Part shown: in pieces, positions 50,574 to 58,711 of the stretch | How positions within the stretch are numbered: the first letter of the stretch is position 1 | How the letters are laid out: every line of letters begins with the position of its first letter | Source: Streptomyces sp. KL109B | GTDB taxonomy: Bacteria; Actinomycetota; Actinomycetes; Streptomycetales; Streptomycetaceae | DNA length: 64,000 nt | Reading direction: 5' to 3' | Assembly: GCF_030766935.1 (NCBI RefSeq) | Contig: NZ_JASERL010000018.1 | Coordinates: forward strand, 62,001-126,000 | Program-made: the position numbers and the translations under genes | The notes under the pieces: generated by a model | Database searches by the model: none | The model's input: the letters and a program-made list of their open reading frames with translations, nothing else | Told to the model about the DNA's origin: nothing

Positions 50574-51584
50574 ATGCGGCTCGGAATCGCACTCGGCTAC
50601 TGGGGACGCGGACCGAACCCCGATCACCTTCAACTCGTGCGCGACGCCGAGGAGTTGGGCTACGACTCCGTATGGACGGCGGAGTCCTGGGGCAGCGACG
50701 CGTTCACCCCGCTCACCTGGTTCGCCGCGCACACCTCGCGGATCCGGCTCGGCACGGCGATCGCGCAGATGGCGGCCCGCTCCCCCACGACGACGGCGAT
50801 GCACGCGCTGACCCTCGACCATCTGTCGGGCGGGCGCATGATGCTGGGCATGGGGCTTTCCGGGCCGCAGGTCGTGGAGGGCTGGTACGGGCGCCCGTTC
50901 CCGCGCTCCCCGCTCACCGCCACCCGCGAGTACGTGGATGTCGTACGGCAGGTGCTGCGCCGCGAGGGGCCCGTCGAGGTCGACGGGCGCTTCCACGCGC
51001 ATCCGTACCGCGGGGAGGACGGCACCGGGCTCGGCAAGGCGCTCAAGCCCATCACGCACCCGCTCCGCGCCGACCTGCCCATCCTGCTCGGCGCCGAGGG
51101 GCCGAAGAACATCGCGCAGACCACGCGGATCGCGGACGGCTGGCTGCCGCTGTACTGGTCGCCGACGCGGACCGATGTGTACGAGGCGTCGCTCACCGAG
51201 CTGCCGGAAGGCTTCACGGTGGCGCCGATGGCGCGGGCGAAGGTGTGCGACGACGTCGCCGAGGGGCTGCTGCCGGTGAAGGCGATGCTCGGCTTCTACA
51301 TCGGCGGCATGGGCCACGCGACCAAGAACTTCCACGCCGATCTGATGGCGCGGATGGGATACGAGGCCGAGGCCCGGCACATCCAGGACCTGTTCGCCGA
51401 GGGGCGGCGGGAGGAGGCGGTGCTCGCCGTGCCGGACGCGTTCGCCGACGAGATCTCGCTCGTCGGCCCGCGCGAACGGATCGCGGAGCGCCTGGAGTTG
51501 TGGCGCAAGGGCCCGGTGACCGACCTGCTGGTCCTGTCCCCGGACCCGCACACGATGCGCGTACTGGCGGAGCTGAACTCCTAG
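50574..51584 (+). CDS. LLM-class F420-dependent oxidoreductase
   Basis: 336 residues, luciferase-like (beta/alpha)8 fold. N-terminus MRLGIALGYWG, GYDSVWTAESWGSDAF, GTAIAQMAARSP and LLGAEGPKNIA are typical of the F420-binding group. A gene of this kind (Rv3520c) belongs to the mycobacterial KstR regulon. AGGGGGCG precedes the ATG. A TCTGAC palindrome in its promoter connects it to the lipid genes elsewhere in the window. Stop-codon region is duplicated (AACTGAACTCCTAGG twice). Confidence 0.9.
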   Translation: MRLGIALGYWGRGPNPDHLQLVRDAEELGYDSVWTAESWGSDAFTPLTWFAAHTSRIRLGTAIAQMAARSPTTTAMHALTLDHLSGGRMMLGMGLSGPQVVEGWYGRPFPRSPLTATREYVDVVRQVLRREGPVEVDGRFHAHPYRGEDGTGLGKALKPITHPLRADLPILLGAEGPKNIAQTTRIADGWLPLYWSPTRTDVYEASLTELPEGFTVAPMARAKVCDDVAEGLLPVKAMLGFYIGGMGHATKNFHADLMARMGYEAEARHIQDLFAEGRREEAVLAVPDAFADEISLVGPRERIAERLELWRKGPVTDLLVLSPDPHTMRVLAELNS

Positions 51585-51595
51585 GAACTGAACTC

Positions 51596-52177
51596 CTAGG
51601 AACCGCTGGACAGTTGGGAGGCCGAGGGGACCTTGTTCGTCACCTCGGCGCCCGCGCTCCTGCCCGCGTCCTTGACGTTGTTGATGACGTCGTCGAAGGA
51701 CGACGTCACGTCGCCGAGACCCTCGCCCTTGCGGAGCTTCGTCGACAGGCCCTTGAGGGAGGCGATGCCGGCCGACAGCGGGCCGACCGCCTTGGAGAGC
51801 GTCGGATCGCCCTCGGCGTTCCTCGTCGCGGCCTTCAGCCTGTTGTACGTGAACGCGCCCGCGAGGCCCGCCTTGATGAGCGCGAACCTGCGGCCGTCCG
51901 CGCCCGCCTTGAACTTGCCCGCGCGGTACGGCTTCACGATCCACTGGTAGGTGGCCCCGGCCGCGAGCCCCGCGTTCGCCGCGAACCGGGTCTTGGCGAA
52001 CTTCTGCTTCTCGGCCTTCGTCGTGGCGCTCGCGCTCGACGTCGCCTTCGTCGCGGACGCCGAGTCGCTGTCGGAGCCGCACGCGGTCGTGCCCGCGAGC
52101 AGCGCGCCGCACAGCAGCAGGGCCGTGAGCAGGCGTCGTACGGAAAGTCGTACGGAAAGAGGGGAACGGGTTACCAC
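51596..52177 (-). CDS. Putative lipoprotein
   Basis: 193 residues. Signal peptide with lipobox GTTAC; then an Ala/Ser/Thr-rich stretch and a helical domain (FAANAGLAAGATYQW, FALIKAGLAGAFTYN). GGAGG lies 6 nt before the GTG start. Convergent with the oxidoreductase. No known domain. Confidence 0.78.
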   Translation of the reverse strand: MVTRSPLSVRLSVRRLLTALLLCGALLAGTTACGSDSDSASATKATSSASATTKAEKQKFAKTRFAANAGLAAGATYQWIVKPYRAGKFKAGADGRRFALIKAGLAGAFTYNRLKAATRNAEGDPTLSKAVGPLSAGIASLKGLSTKLRKGEGLGDVTSSFDDVINNVKDAGRSAGAEVTNKVPSASQLSSGS

Positions 52178-52294
52178 CGACTACCTCCGTGGCTGAAGTG
52201 GCACTCGTGGCAGCGTGACCCGGCCGCTTCGCATGTGCCACTTGAGCAAGCCCGTACGGGTTTCGCCGGGGTCGGCGGGGAAACCCGGATCGAC

Positions 52295-52591
52295 ATGTCT
52301 GCGAATCGGCATTACCGAGGGACCAACGAGGCCGCCCGGATCGTGGCGATCGTCGCCGATGTACTGGCACTGGTCATCGGCCTGTGGATCCTGATGTATC
52401 TGTTGGACGCGAACCGGGGCAACGACCTGGTTCAGTTCGTCCATGACGTGTCCGCGTGGCTCGCCGCGTGGTCGCACGACCTGTTCACGTTCGACGCGAG
52501 CTGGGCGCGCGTGGTCGCCGGTTACGGCCTCGCGGCGGTCGTCTATCTCTTCGTCGGGCACGCGGTCGCGAACCGGCTGCGCAGGTACTGA
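52295..52591 (+). CDS. Small membrane protein (98 aa)
   Basis: 98 residues with two hydrophobic helices (IVAIVADVLALVIGLWILMYL and a second, about 70-90). ATG 52295 chosen because it precedes helix 1 by a short charged segment; no strong ribosome site is seen. It is divergent from the lipoprotein. The stop region is locally triplicated (GGTACTGAGCCGC, 52586-52626). Function unknown. Confidence 0.72.
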   Translation: MSANRHYRGTNEAARIVAIVADVLALVIGLWILMYLLDANRGNDLVQFVHDVSAWLAAWSHDLFTFDASWARVVAGYGLAAVVYLFVGHAVANRLRRY

Positions 52592-52635
52592 GCCGCTTGC
52601 GCAGGTACTGAGCCGCTACTGAGCCGCCCGACCGG

Positions 52636-53709
52636 TCACGTGCAGCAGTCCGGCTCCACGCCCGTCGGCAGCATCTCCCCGCCGAACACGGAGCACGTGG
52701 CCTCGTCGCCGCCGAGGGCCGCCACCGCGAGGAGGACGGAGCCCGCGGTCCACGTCGTCAGCTCCTCCGGCCAGACGGCCTTGTCGTCGAAGACATAGCC
52801 CGTCCAGTACAGGCCCGTCCTCGGGTCCCGCAGGTGCTGGATGTGCTGGAGGATCTCAAGAGCCCAGTCGGACTCGCCCACCGCCCAGAGCGCGAGGGCG
52901 AGTTCGGCGCTCTCGCCGCCCGTGACCCACGGGTTGGGGACGACGCAGCGCACGCCGAGGCCGGGGACGACGAACTTGTCCCAGTCGGCCTGGATGCGCT
53001 CCTTGGCCTCGGGCCCGCGCAGGGCGCCGCCGAGGATCGGGTAGTACCAGTCCATCGAGTAGCGGTTCTTGTCGAGGAACCGCTCGGGGTGGCTGCGGAT
53101 CGCGTGCCTGAGCGAGCCGAGCGCCAACTCCCAGTCGGGCTGCGGCTCTTCGCGCTCCTCGGCGATGGCGAGCGCGCAGCGCAGCGCGTGGTGGATGGAC
53201 GAACTGCCGGTGAGGAGCGCGTCGTCGACGGGTGTGCCGTCGGCCTCGCGCTTCCAGCCGATCTGGCCGCCGGGCTGCTGGAGGCGGAGGATGAACTCCG
53301 TCGCCGCGCACACGGTCGGCCACATGGCGTCGAGGAAGGTGTCGTCGCCGGTGGAGAGGTAGTGGTGCCAGACGCCGACCGCTATGTACGCGACGAAGTT
53401 GGACTCGCGGCCGCGGTCCGTGACGTCGTGCGGGTCGCCGTCGTGGTAGGCGGCGTACCAGGAGCCGTCCTCGTTCTGGTGCCGGGCCAGCCACTCGTAG
53501 GCGCGGGCGGCTGCCTCGTGCTCGCCGGCCACGTCGAGGGCCATGGCGGCCTCGGTGTGGTCCCACGGGTCGAGGTGGTGGCCGCGGAACCACGGGATGG
53601 CGCCGTCGGGGCGCTGCACGGCGAGGATCCCGGCGACGGTCTGCGCGGCCTGATCGACCGTCAGCACGCCGGGGAGTACGAGGAGTTCGGTCCGCTCCGG
53701 GCTGCTCAC
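52636..53709 (-). CDS. Alpha-toroid (prenyltransferase/glucoamylase-like) protein
   Basis: 357 residues, helical repeats as in (alpha/alpha)6 toroids: AVQRPDGAIPWF, ARHQNEDGSWYAAY, RLQQPGGQIGWK and SMDWYYPILGGA. Often annotated 'prenyltransferase', but no DDxxD is seen; the aromatic and acidic residues (ESNFVAYIAVG, DWYYP) suit a glycosyl hydrolase or sugar-binding role. GTG start overlaps the methyltransferase stop by four bases. Third gene of the GT4-MT-toroid operon; possibly modifies a glycolipid or glycan. Confidence 0.8.
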   Translation of the reverse strand: MSSPERTELLVLPGVLTVDQAAQTVAGILAVQRPDGAIPWFRGHHLDPWDHTEAAMALDVAGEHEAAARAYEWLARHQNEDGSWYAAYHDGDPHDVTDRGRESNFVAYIAVGVWHHYLSTGDDTFLDAMWPTVCAATEFILRLQQPGGQIGWKREADGTPVDDALLTGSSSIHHALRCALAIAEEREEPQPDWELALGSLRHAIRSHPERFLDKNRYSMDWYYPILGGALRGPEAKERIQADWDKFVVPGLGVRCVVPNPWVTGGESAELALALWAVGESDWALEILQHIQHLRDPRTGLYWTGYVFDDKAVWPEELTTWTAGSVLLAVAALGGDEATCSVFGGEMLPTGVEPDCCT

Positions 53710-54464
53710 TCAGCGGCCCCGGCGACCCCGTCGACTCCATCGGTCTTCGGGAGGTGCGGCTTGGTGGCGTAGGCGACGAAGCTCTTGCCGACGACCGGGT
53801 TGAGGAGCCCTTCCGCGACCCGGGTGAGGGCGGGCTTCTTCATGATGTCCCAGACCAGGAGCTTGTGGTACGCCTTCACCGGCAGGGCATTCTCGTTGTC
53901 GACGCCGAAGGCGCACTTGAGCCACCAGTACGGGGCGTGCAGCGCGTGCGCGTGGTGGGTGCCGTACGGCTTGAGCCCGGCTTCCCGCATCCGGCCGAGG
54001 AGCTCGTCGGCCTTGTAGATGCGGATGTGGCCGCCCTCGACCTCGTGGTACTCGTCGGACAGCGCCCAGCACACCTTCTCGGGCCCGTAGCGCGGCACGG
54101 TGACGGCGATCCGCCCGCCCGGCTTGAGCACCCTGACCATCTCCGCGAGCACGCCCTTGTCGTCGGGGATGTGCTCCATCACCTCACTGATGATGACGAC
54201 GTCGAACGACTCGTCGGGGAAGGGGAGTTGGAGCGCGTCACCCTCCATGGCGGTCGCGGTGGCACCGGCGGGGGCCTCCCCCGCCTCCTCCATCGCGGCG
54301 AACCACTTGGCGACCTCGGCGATCTCTTCCTTGTTCTGGTCGAGAGCGACGACCCGCGCCCCGCGCCGGTAGCACTCGAAGGCGTGCCGGCCGGCCCCGC
54401 ACCCGAGGTCGAGGACGCGGTCGCCCGCGGCGAGCGGGAAACGGGTGAAGTCGACGGTCAGCAC
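53706..54464 (-). CDS. Class I SAM-dependent methyltransferase (UbiE-type)
   Basis: 252 residues. SAM motif VLDLGCGAGRHAFE, DQNKEEI, GDALQLPFPDESFD and the post-motif EVMEHIPDD, LKPGGRIAVTVP. GTG start overlaps the glycosyltransferase end by 7 bp. Methylates a product of the coupled glycosyltransferase, by context. Confidence 0.92.
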   Translation of the reverse strand: MLTVDFTRFPLAAGDRVLDLGCGAGRHAFECYRRGARVVALDQNKEEIAEVAKWFAAMEEAGEAPAGATATAMEGDALQLPFPDESFDVVIISEVMEHIPDDKGVLAEMVRVLKPGGRIAVTVPRYGPEKVCWALSDEYHEVEGGHIRIYKADELLGRMREAGLKPYGTHHAHALHAPYWWLKCAFGVDNENALPVKAYHKLLVWDIMKKPALTRVAEGLLNPVVGKSFVAYATKPHLPKTDGVDGVAGAAE

Positions 54465-55822
54465 GTGGCCCTGCTTTCCTGGGGGTTCTCGGTGACAACT
54501 GTGTTGCTGGTCGGGCGGGTTGACCGCGGCGCGGCCCCCATCGCCTCGCGGTACAGCTCGGCGGTGCCCTGCGCGGCGCGCGCCCACGTGAAGCGCTCCA
54601 GGACCCGGGCACGGCCGTCCGCGCCGAGCCGGGCGCGCAGCTCACGGTCGCCGAGCAGCCGGCCGAGCGCCCCGGCGAGCGCGCCCGCGTCGCCGGTCGG
54701 CACGGCCAGGCAGGTCTCGCCGTCGCGCCCCGCGACCTCGGGGATGGCGCCGCCGGTGGTGGCGACGAGCGGGGTGCCGGTGGCCATGGCCTCTGCGGCG
54801 GGCAGCGAGAACCCCTCGTAGAGCGAGGGCACGCAGGCGACCTGCGCCGACCTCACGAGGTCGACGAGCTCCGCGTCACTGATCCCCTTCACGAACTCGA
54901 CGGCGCCTTCGAGCCCGTAGCGCGCGACGGCCTGCGCGACCGGGCCCTCCTCGGGCCGCTTGCCGACGACGACGAGATGCGCGTCGGGCTGCTCGGCCCG
55001 CACCTTGGCGAGGGCCTCGACGAGATAGACGAGCCCCTTGAGGGGGACGTCGGCGCTGGAGGTGGTGACGATCCGCCCCGGCACCTCGGGGACCGCCGGA
55101 TTCGGCGAGAAGAGGTCGGTGTCGGCGCCGATGTGCACGACGTTGATGCGTCCGGGCCGTACGCCGAGGTGCTCGACGATCTCGTCGCGGGACGTACCGG
55201 AGACGGTGACCACGGACGGCAGCCGCCGCGCGACCCGCTTCTGCATGCGCGTGAACGCGTACCAGCGCCGCTTGGACATCCGTCCCCGCCAGTTCTCGGC
55301 GGCGTCGATCTCCAACTGCCGGTCCACGGTGATCGGGTGGTGGACGGTGGTGACGAGCGGCGCGCCGATGTCGCCGAGGAGCCCGTACCCGAGCGTCTGG
55401 TTGTCGTGCACGACGTCGAACTCGCCGCGTCTGGCCCGCAGATGGCGGCGGGCGCGCAGCGAGAACGTCAGCGGCTCCGGAAAGCCGCCGGTCCACATGG
55501 TGCCGACCTCAAGGGCGTCGACCCAGTCGCGGTACTCGTCGCGCTTGGGTGTACGAAAGGGGTCGGGGCTGCGGTACAGGTCGAGGCTCGGCAGCTCGGT
55601 GAGGGACAGCCCCTCCAGGCCCTCCCCCTCGTCGAGCACGGGGTACGGCTGGGAGCCGATGACCTCCACCCGGTGCCCGAGTCGCGCGAGTTCGCGCGAG
55701 AGGTGTCGGACATATACGCCCTGACCACCACAGAACGGGTTGCCTTTGTACGTGAGGAGAGCGATACGCAACGACTCCGCGGTCACTCCAGGCCACCCTT
55801 CTTCCTGCTTGCCCGTGGACAC
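54458..55822 (-). CDS. Glycosyltransferase family 4 protein
   Basis: 454 residues, GT-B fold. N-terminal domain LLTYKGNPFCGGQGVYVRHL; C-terminal domain with HIGADTDLFSP, VVGKRPEEG, and EGFSLPAAEAMATGTPLVAT containing the Ex7E retaining motif. Starts at GTG 55822; a GTG at 55786 is also in frame. First gene of an operon with the methyltransferase and toroid protein. It is divergent from the KstR-like TetR gene, and a KstR-like box lies 18 bp upstream of its start. Confidence 0.93.
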   Translation of the reverse strand: MSTGKQEEGWPGVTAESLRIALLTYKGNPFCGGQGVYVRHLSRELARLGHRVEVIGSQPYPVLDEGEGLEGLSLTELPSLDLYRSPDPFRTPKRDEYRDWVDALEVGTMWTGGFPEPLTFSLRARRHLRARRGEFDVVHDNQTLGYGLLGDIGAPLVTTVHHPITVDRQLEIDAAENWRGRMSKRRWYAFTRMQKRVARRLPSVVTVSGTSRDEIVEHLGVRPGRINVVHIGADTDLFSPNPAVPEVPGRIVTTSSADVPLKGLVYLVEALAKVRAEQPDAHLVVVGKRPEEGPVAQAVARYGLEGAVEFVKGISDAELVDLVRSAQVACVPSLYEGFSLPAAEAMATGTPLVATTGGAIPEVAGRDGETCLAVPTGDAGALAGALGRLLGDRELRARLGADGRARVLERFTWARAAQGTAELYREAMGAAPRSTRPTSNTVVTENPQESRATC

Positions 55823-55840
55823 TACGTGGGGACGCTAATC

Positions 55841-55854
55841 TAGAACAAGTTTCA
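55841..55854. promoter_or_regulatory. KstR-like box in the GT4/TetR intergenic region
   Basis: TAGAACAAGTTTCA, an exact match to TnnAACnnGTTnnA, between the TetR gene (108 bp to its ATG) and the GT4 operon. Fits autoregulation. Confidence 0.75.
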
Positions 55855-55962
55855 GACTTGATCGTTCAAGAGCATCGAATCTACCGGCTGGTAGCCGGGC
55901 CGTAAGGGGTGGATCAGGTGATTCACGCCACGGCGGGCTCCACGGGACACGGAAAGCTTCTG

Positions 55963-56604
55963 ATGACAGCTCCGGACGCCAGAACCACCACCCGCTCGAC
56001 CCCGGCGCTCACCGAGCGTCAGGAGGCCCGACGCCGCCGCATCCTGCACGCGAGCGCGCAGCTCGCGGCGCGCGGCGGGTTCGACGCGGTACAGATGCGG
56101 GAGGTCGCCGAGTCGTCCCAGGTCGCGCTCGGCACGCTGTACCGCTACTTCCCCAGCAAGGTGCACCTCCTCGTCGCCACCATGCAGGACCAGCTCCAGC
56201 ACATGCACACCACGGTGCGGAAGCGGCCGCCGGCCGGGGAGGGGCCGGCGGAGCGGGTGGCGGAGACGTTGATGCGGGCGTTCCGCGCGCTGCAACGGGA
56301 GCCTCATCTCGCGGATGCCATGGTGCGGGCGCTGACCTTCGCGGACCGGAGCGTGAGCCCCGAGGTGGACCAGGTCTCGCGGCAGACCACGGCGATCATT
56401 CTCGACGCGATGGGCCTCGACGACCCGTCCCCCGAGCAACTCTCGGCGGTCCGGGTCATCGAGCACACGTGGCACTCCGCCCTCATCACCTGGCTCTCCG
56501 GTCGCGCCTCCATCGCCCAGGTCAAGATCGACATCGAAATGGTCTGCCGCCTCATCACCTTGACCACCCCTCCGGCGGGCAATTCAAGCCCCTGCGGCGA
56601 TTGA
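55963..56604 (+). CDS. KstR-like TetR-family regulator
   Basis: 213 residues. The DNA-binding part reads RRRRILHASAQLAARGGFDA, VQMREVAESSQVALGTLYRY and FPSKVHLLVATM; this is the KstR pattern (AVQMR.VA...VA.GTLYRYFPSKVHLLV). The rest is the helical ligand domain, which in KstR binds a CoA-thioester. ATG 55963 has GGAAAG 6 nt upstream and fits the KstR N-terminal length; GTG 55918 is an alternative. The last residues NSSPCGD come from the gene-end repeat. Probable repressor of the five KstR-like boxes. Confidence 0.88.
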   Translation: MTAPDARTTTRSTPALTERQEARRRRILHASAQLAARGGFDAVQMREVAESSQVALGTLYRYFPSKVHLLVATMQDQLQHMHTTVRKRPPAGEGPAERVAETLMRAFRALQREPHLADAMVRALTFADRSVSPEVDQVSRQTTAIILDAMGLDDPSPEQLSAVRVIEHTWHSALITWLSGRASIAQVKIDIEMVCRLITLTTPPAGNSSPCGD

Positions 56605-56772
56605 GCGGCGGGGTCCGGGGCAGCGCCCCGATCTTTTCAGCCCCTGCGGCGTTTGAGCAGCGGCGTTTGAGCAGCGGGGTTTGGGGCGGAGCCCCAAGGC
56701 CTCGGCCCCGGACGGGGCTGCGCTCCCGGGGCGCTGCCCCGGACCCCGCCGCTCAATCGCCGCGGAGGCTTG
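56583..56772. repeat. Gene-end repeat cluster (copies 14-16)
   Basis: Plus copies at 56583-56631 and 56639-56697 (the second has an internal duplication of GTTTGAGCAGCG and a GGGGTTTGGGGC variant), and a minus copy at 56728-56772. They fill the convergent gap between the TetR and ferredoxin genes. Confidence 0.85.
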
Positions 56773-56802
56773 AACGGGCGGAGGCTCGAATGGGCGGAAC
56801 CG

Positions 56803-57036
56803 TCAGTCCTCCGGGGGGAAGACGACCTCGTCCGTAGCGGCCAGCGTGAGCGTGATGGCCTCTACTGGGCAGCCCTCCGCCGCCGCGAGAATCCTCTCGT
56901 TCGCGTCGGCCTCCGCCTCCGTCGGATGCGATTGCCTCGCGCTGTCGAGCCGGAACTCGTCCGGCGCGGTGTTCACACACATCGCCGAGCCGATGCACAC
57001 ACTCCGGTCGACCTCGACATGCCAGCGGTCACCCAT
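56803..57036 (-). CDS. 3Fe-4S-type ferredoxin (FdxD-like)
   Basis: 77 residues. Cys ligands in SVCIGSAMCVNTAPDEF and EGCPVEA: three Cys with the middle one of a 4Fe-4S pattern missing, the 3Fe-4S/P450-type ferredoxin layout, as in mycobacterial FdxD. Two nt after the aldehyde dehydrogenase stop, so one operon. Likely electron carrier for an oxygenase outside the window. Confidence 0.9.
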   Translation of the reverse strand: MGDRWHVEVDRSVCIGSAMCVNTAPDEFRLDSARQSHPTEAEADANERILAAAEGCPVEAITLTLAATDEVVFPPED

Positions 57037-57038
57037 GG

Positions 57039-58505
57039 TCAGCTCGCCTCCGGTTCGTAGCCCGCGGGCAGGTGGATCATCTTGTGCTCGAAGTACTCCC
57101 CGTACCCCTCGGGCCCGAACTCCCGCCCCAGACCGGAGTTCTTGTAGCCACCGAAGGGCCCGAGCATGTCGAGGCTGAACGTGTTCACGCTGTACGTGCC
57201 CGTACGCACCTGCCGCGCGACGTCGACCCCGTGCGCCGTGTCGGCCGTCCATACGCTGCCGCTGAGGCCGTAGTCGGAGTCGTTGGCGATCTTGATGGCC
57301 TCGGACTCGTCGCCGTACGGCAGCAGGCAGATCACCGGGCCGAAGATCTCCTCGCGGGCGATACGCATGGAGTTGTCGACGTCGCCGAAGAGCGTCGGCT
57401 CGACGTACCAGCCCTGCTCGAAGCCCTTCGGGATCCCGCCGCCCGTGAGGATCTTGGCGCCCTCCTCCTGGCCGATGCGGATGTAGTCGAGGGAGCGCTG
57501 CTGCTGGCGCTTGGCGACGAGCGGGCCGACCTCGGTGGTCGGGTCGAGCGGGTCGCCGACCTTCAGCGCACGGGCCGCACCGGCGAAGGCGTCGGCGAAC
57601 TCGTCGTAGCGCGAACGCGGGACGAGGATGCGGGTCTGCGCGACGCACGCCTGCCCGTTGATCATCCAGGCGAAGGGGACGATGCCGGAGACGGCGGCCT
57701 GCGCGTCGGCGTCCTCCAGGACGACCGCCGCGGACTTGCCGCCGAGTTCGAGGGTGACGCGGGTGAGGTTGCGCGAGGCGACCTCCATGACCCGCTTGCC
57801 CGCGGGGACCGACCCCGTGAAGGAGACCTTGTCCACCCCCGGGTGCCCGACCAGGTACTCGCTGACCTCGCGGTCGGCGGGAAGGATCGAGAGCACGCCC
57901 TCCGGGAGCCCTGCCTCGACGGCCATCTCGGCGAGGAGGTACGCGTCGAGGGGCGTCTCCGGCGAGGTCTTGAGGATCACCGGGTTCCCCGCGAGCAGCG
58001 CGGGCGCGAGCTTCGCGGCGGCGGTGAACTGCGGGACGTTCCACGGGACCACGGCCGCGACGACGCCCACCGGCTCGCGGCGTACGAGGAGTTTGCCGAG
58101 GGCTCCGTCGCGCGTCTCCTCGTACGTGAAGTCGCGCGCGATGTTGATCGCGGAGTCCCAGACCATCATCGCGGCGAGCGCCTGCACCATGACACTGGAG
58201 GTGTAAGGGGTGCCGTTCTCCTGGCTGATGACGCGGGCGATCTCCTCGTGCCGGACCGCGAAGGCGTCCTTGATCTTGGTGATGACCTCGATGCGCTCGT
58301 CGAGGCTCATCCGCGGCCAGGGGCCCTCCTCGAAGGCGCGGCGGGCGGCGGCGACGGCGCGGTCGACGTCGGCGGGCGCGGCGTGCGGCACCCGGCCGAA
58401 GACCTCGCCGGTGTGCGGCGAGACGACCTCGATGACGTCCTTGCCGAGCGGGTCGGTCAACTCCCCGCCGATGAACAGCTGTCCGTGTTCCACGAGCTCG
58501 GTCAT
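57039..58505 (-). CDS. NAD-dependent aldehyde dehydrogenase
   Basis: 488 residues. Catalytic Cys in NGQACVAQTRI and Glu in LELGGKSA, NAD site FTGSVPAGK, PWNVPQF with the oxyanion Asn. GAGG lies 9 nt before ATG 58505; the alternative ATG at 58514 is weaker. Operon with the ferredoxin. Two overlapping dyads, one KstR-like, one TCTGAC-like, sit in its promoter. Substrate unknown; an acyl-chain aldehyde is likely from context. Confidence 0.94.
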   Translation of the reverse strand: MTELVEHGQLFIGGELTDPLGKDVIEVVSPHTGEVFGRVPHAAPADVDRAVAAARRAFEEGPWPRMSLDERIEVITKIKDAFAVRHEEIARVISQENGTPYTSSVMVQALAAMMVWDSAINIARDFTYEETRDGALGKLLVRREPVGVVAAVVPWNVPQFTAAAKLAPALLAGNPVILKTSPETPLDAYLLAEMAVEAGLPEGVLSILPADREVSEYLVGHPGVDKVSFTGSVPAGKRVMEVASRNLTRVTLELGGKSAAVVLEDADAQAAVSGIVPFAWMINGQACVAQTRILVPRSRYDEFADAFAGAARALKVGDPLDPTTEVGPLVAKRQQQRSLDYIRIGQEEGAKILTGGGIPKGFEQGWYVEPTLFGDVDNSMRIAREEIFGPVICLLPYGDESEAIKIANDSDYGLSGSVWTADTAHGVDVARQVRTGTYSVNTFSLDMLGPFGGYKNSGLGREFGPEGYGEYFEHKMIHLPAGYEPEAS

Positions 58506-58530
58506 GGCTGGCATCCTCACGCACGACAAT

Positions 58531-58547
58531 TCTGACGGTGTTTCAGA
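58531..58547. promoter_or_regulatory. TCTGAC-type palindrome, site 4 (one mismatch)
   Basis: TCTGAC-GGTGT-TTCAGA; the second half has T for G. It overlaps the next element by 3 bp, 26 bp upstream of the aldehyde dehydrogenase start. Confidence 0.5.
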
Positions 58548-58562
58548 ACTGATACCAGTTCT
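58545..58562. promoter_or_regulatory. KstR-like dyad upstream of aldehyde dehydrogenase
   Basis: AGAACTG-ATAC-CAGTTCT, a perfect 18-bp dyad. Read on the minus strand its left end gives TAGAACTGGTATCA, one mismatch from TnnAACnnGTTnnA. Confidence 0.6.
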
Positions 58563-58637
58563 AGTTGTGATCCGGAAGGGTTCTGCGGGGTCCCACGGGG
58601 CCCCACGGGGTGCCGCAAGGTTCGCTCGGGCGACCAT

Positions 58638-58651
58638 TGAAACGAGTTCTA
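58638..58651. promoter_or_regulatory. KstR-like box upstream of the metallo-beta-lactamase
   Basis: TGAAACGAGTTCTA, an exact match to TnnAACnnGTTnnA, 60 bp upstream of the ATG. The divergent aldehyde dehydrogenase lies on the other side. Confidence 0.7.
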
Positions 58652-58711
58652 CAAGTTCCCGTACAGTGGCGGAAGTTCGGCTGGATCGGCCGGCTCGGCG
58701 GAGGGAGCCCG

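Noticed and set aside
55727-55742. AGAACGGGTTG resembling a KstR-like half pattern
   Set aside because: Inside the GT4 coding sequence with two mismatches to TnnAACnnGTTnnA; likely chance.
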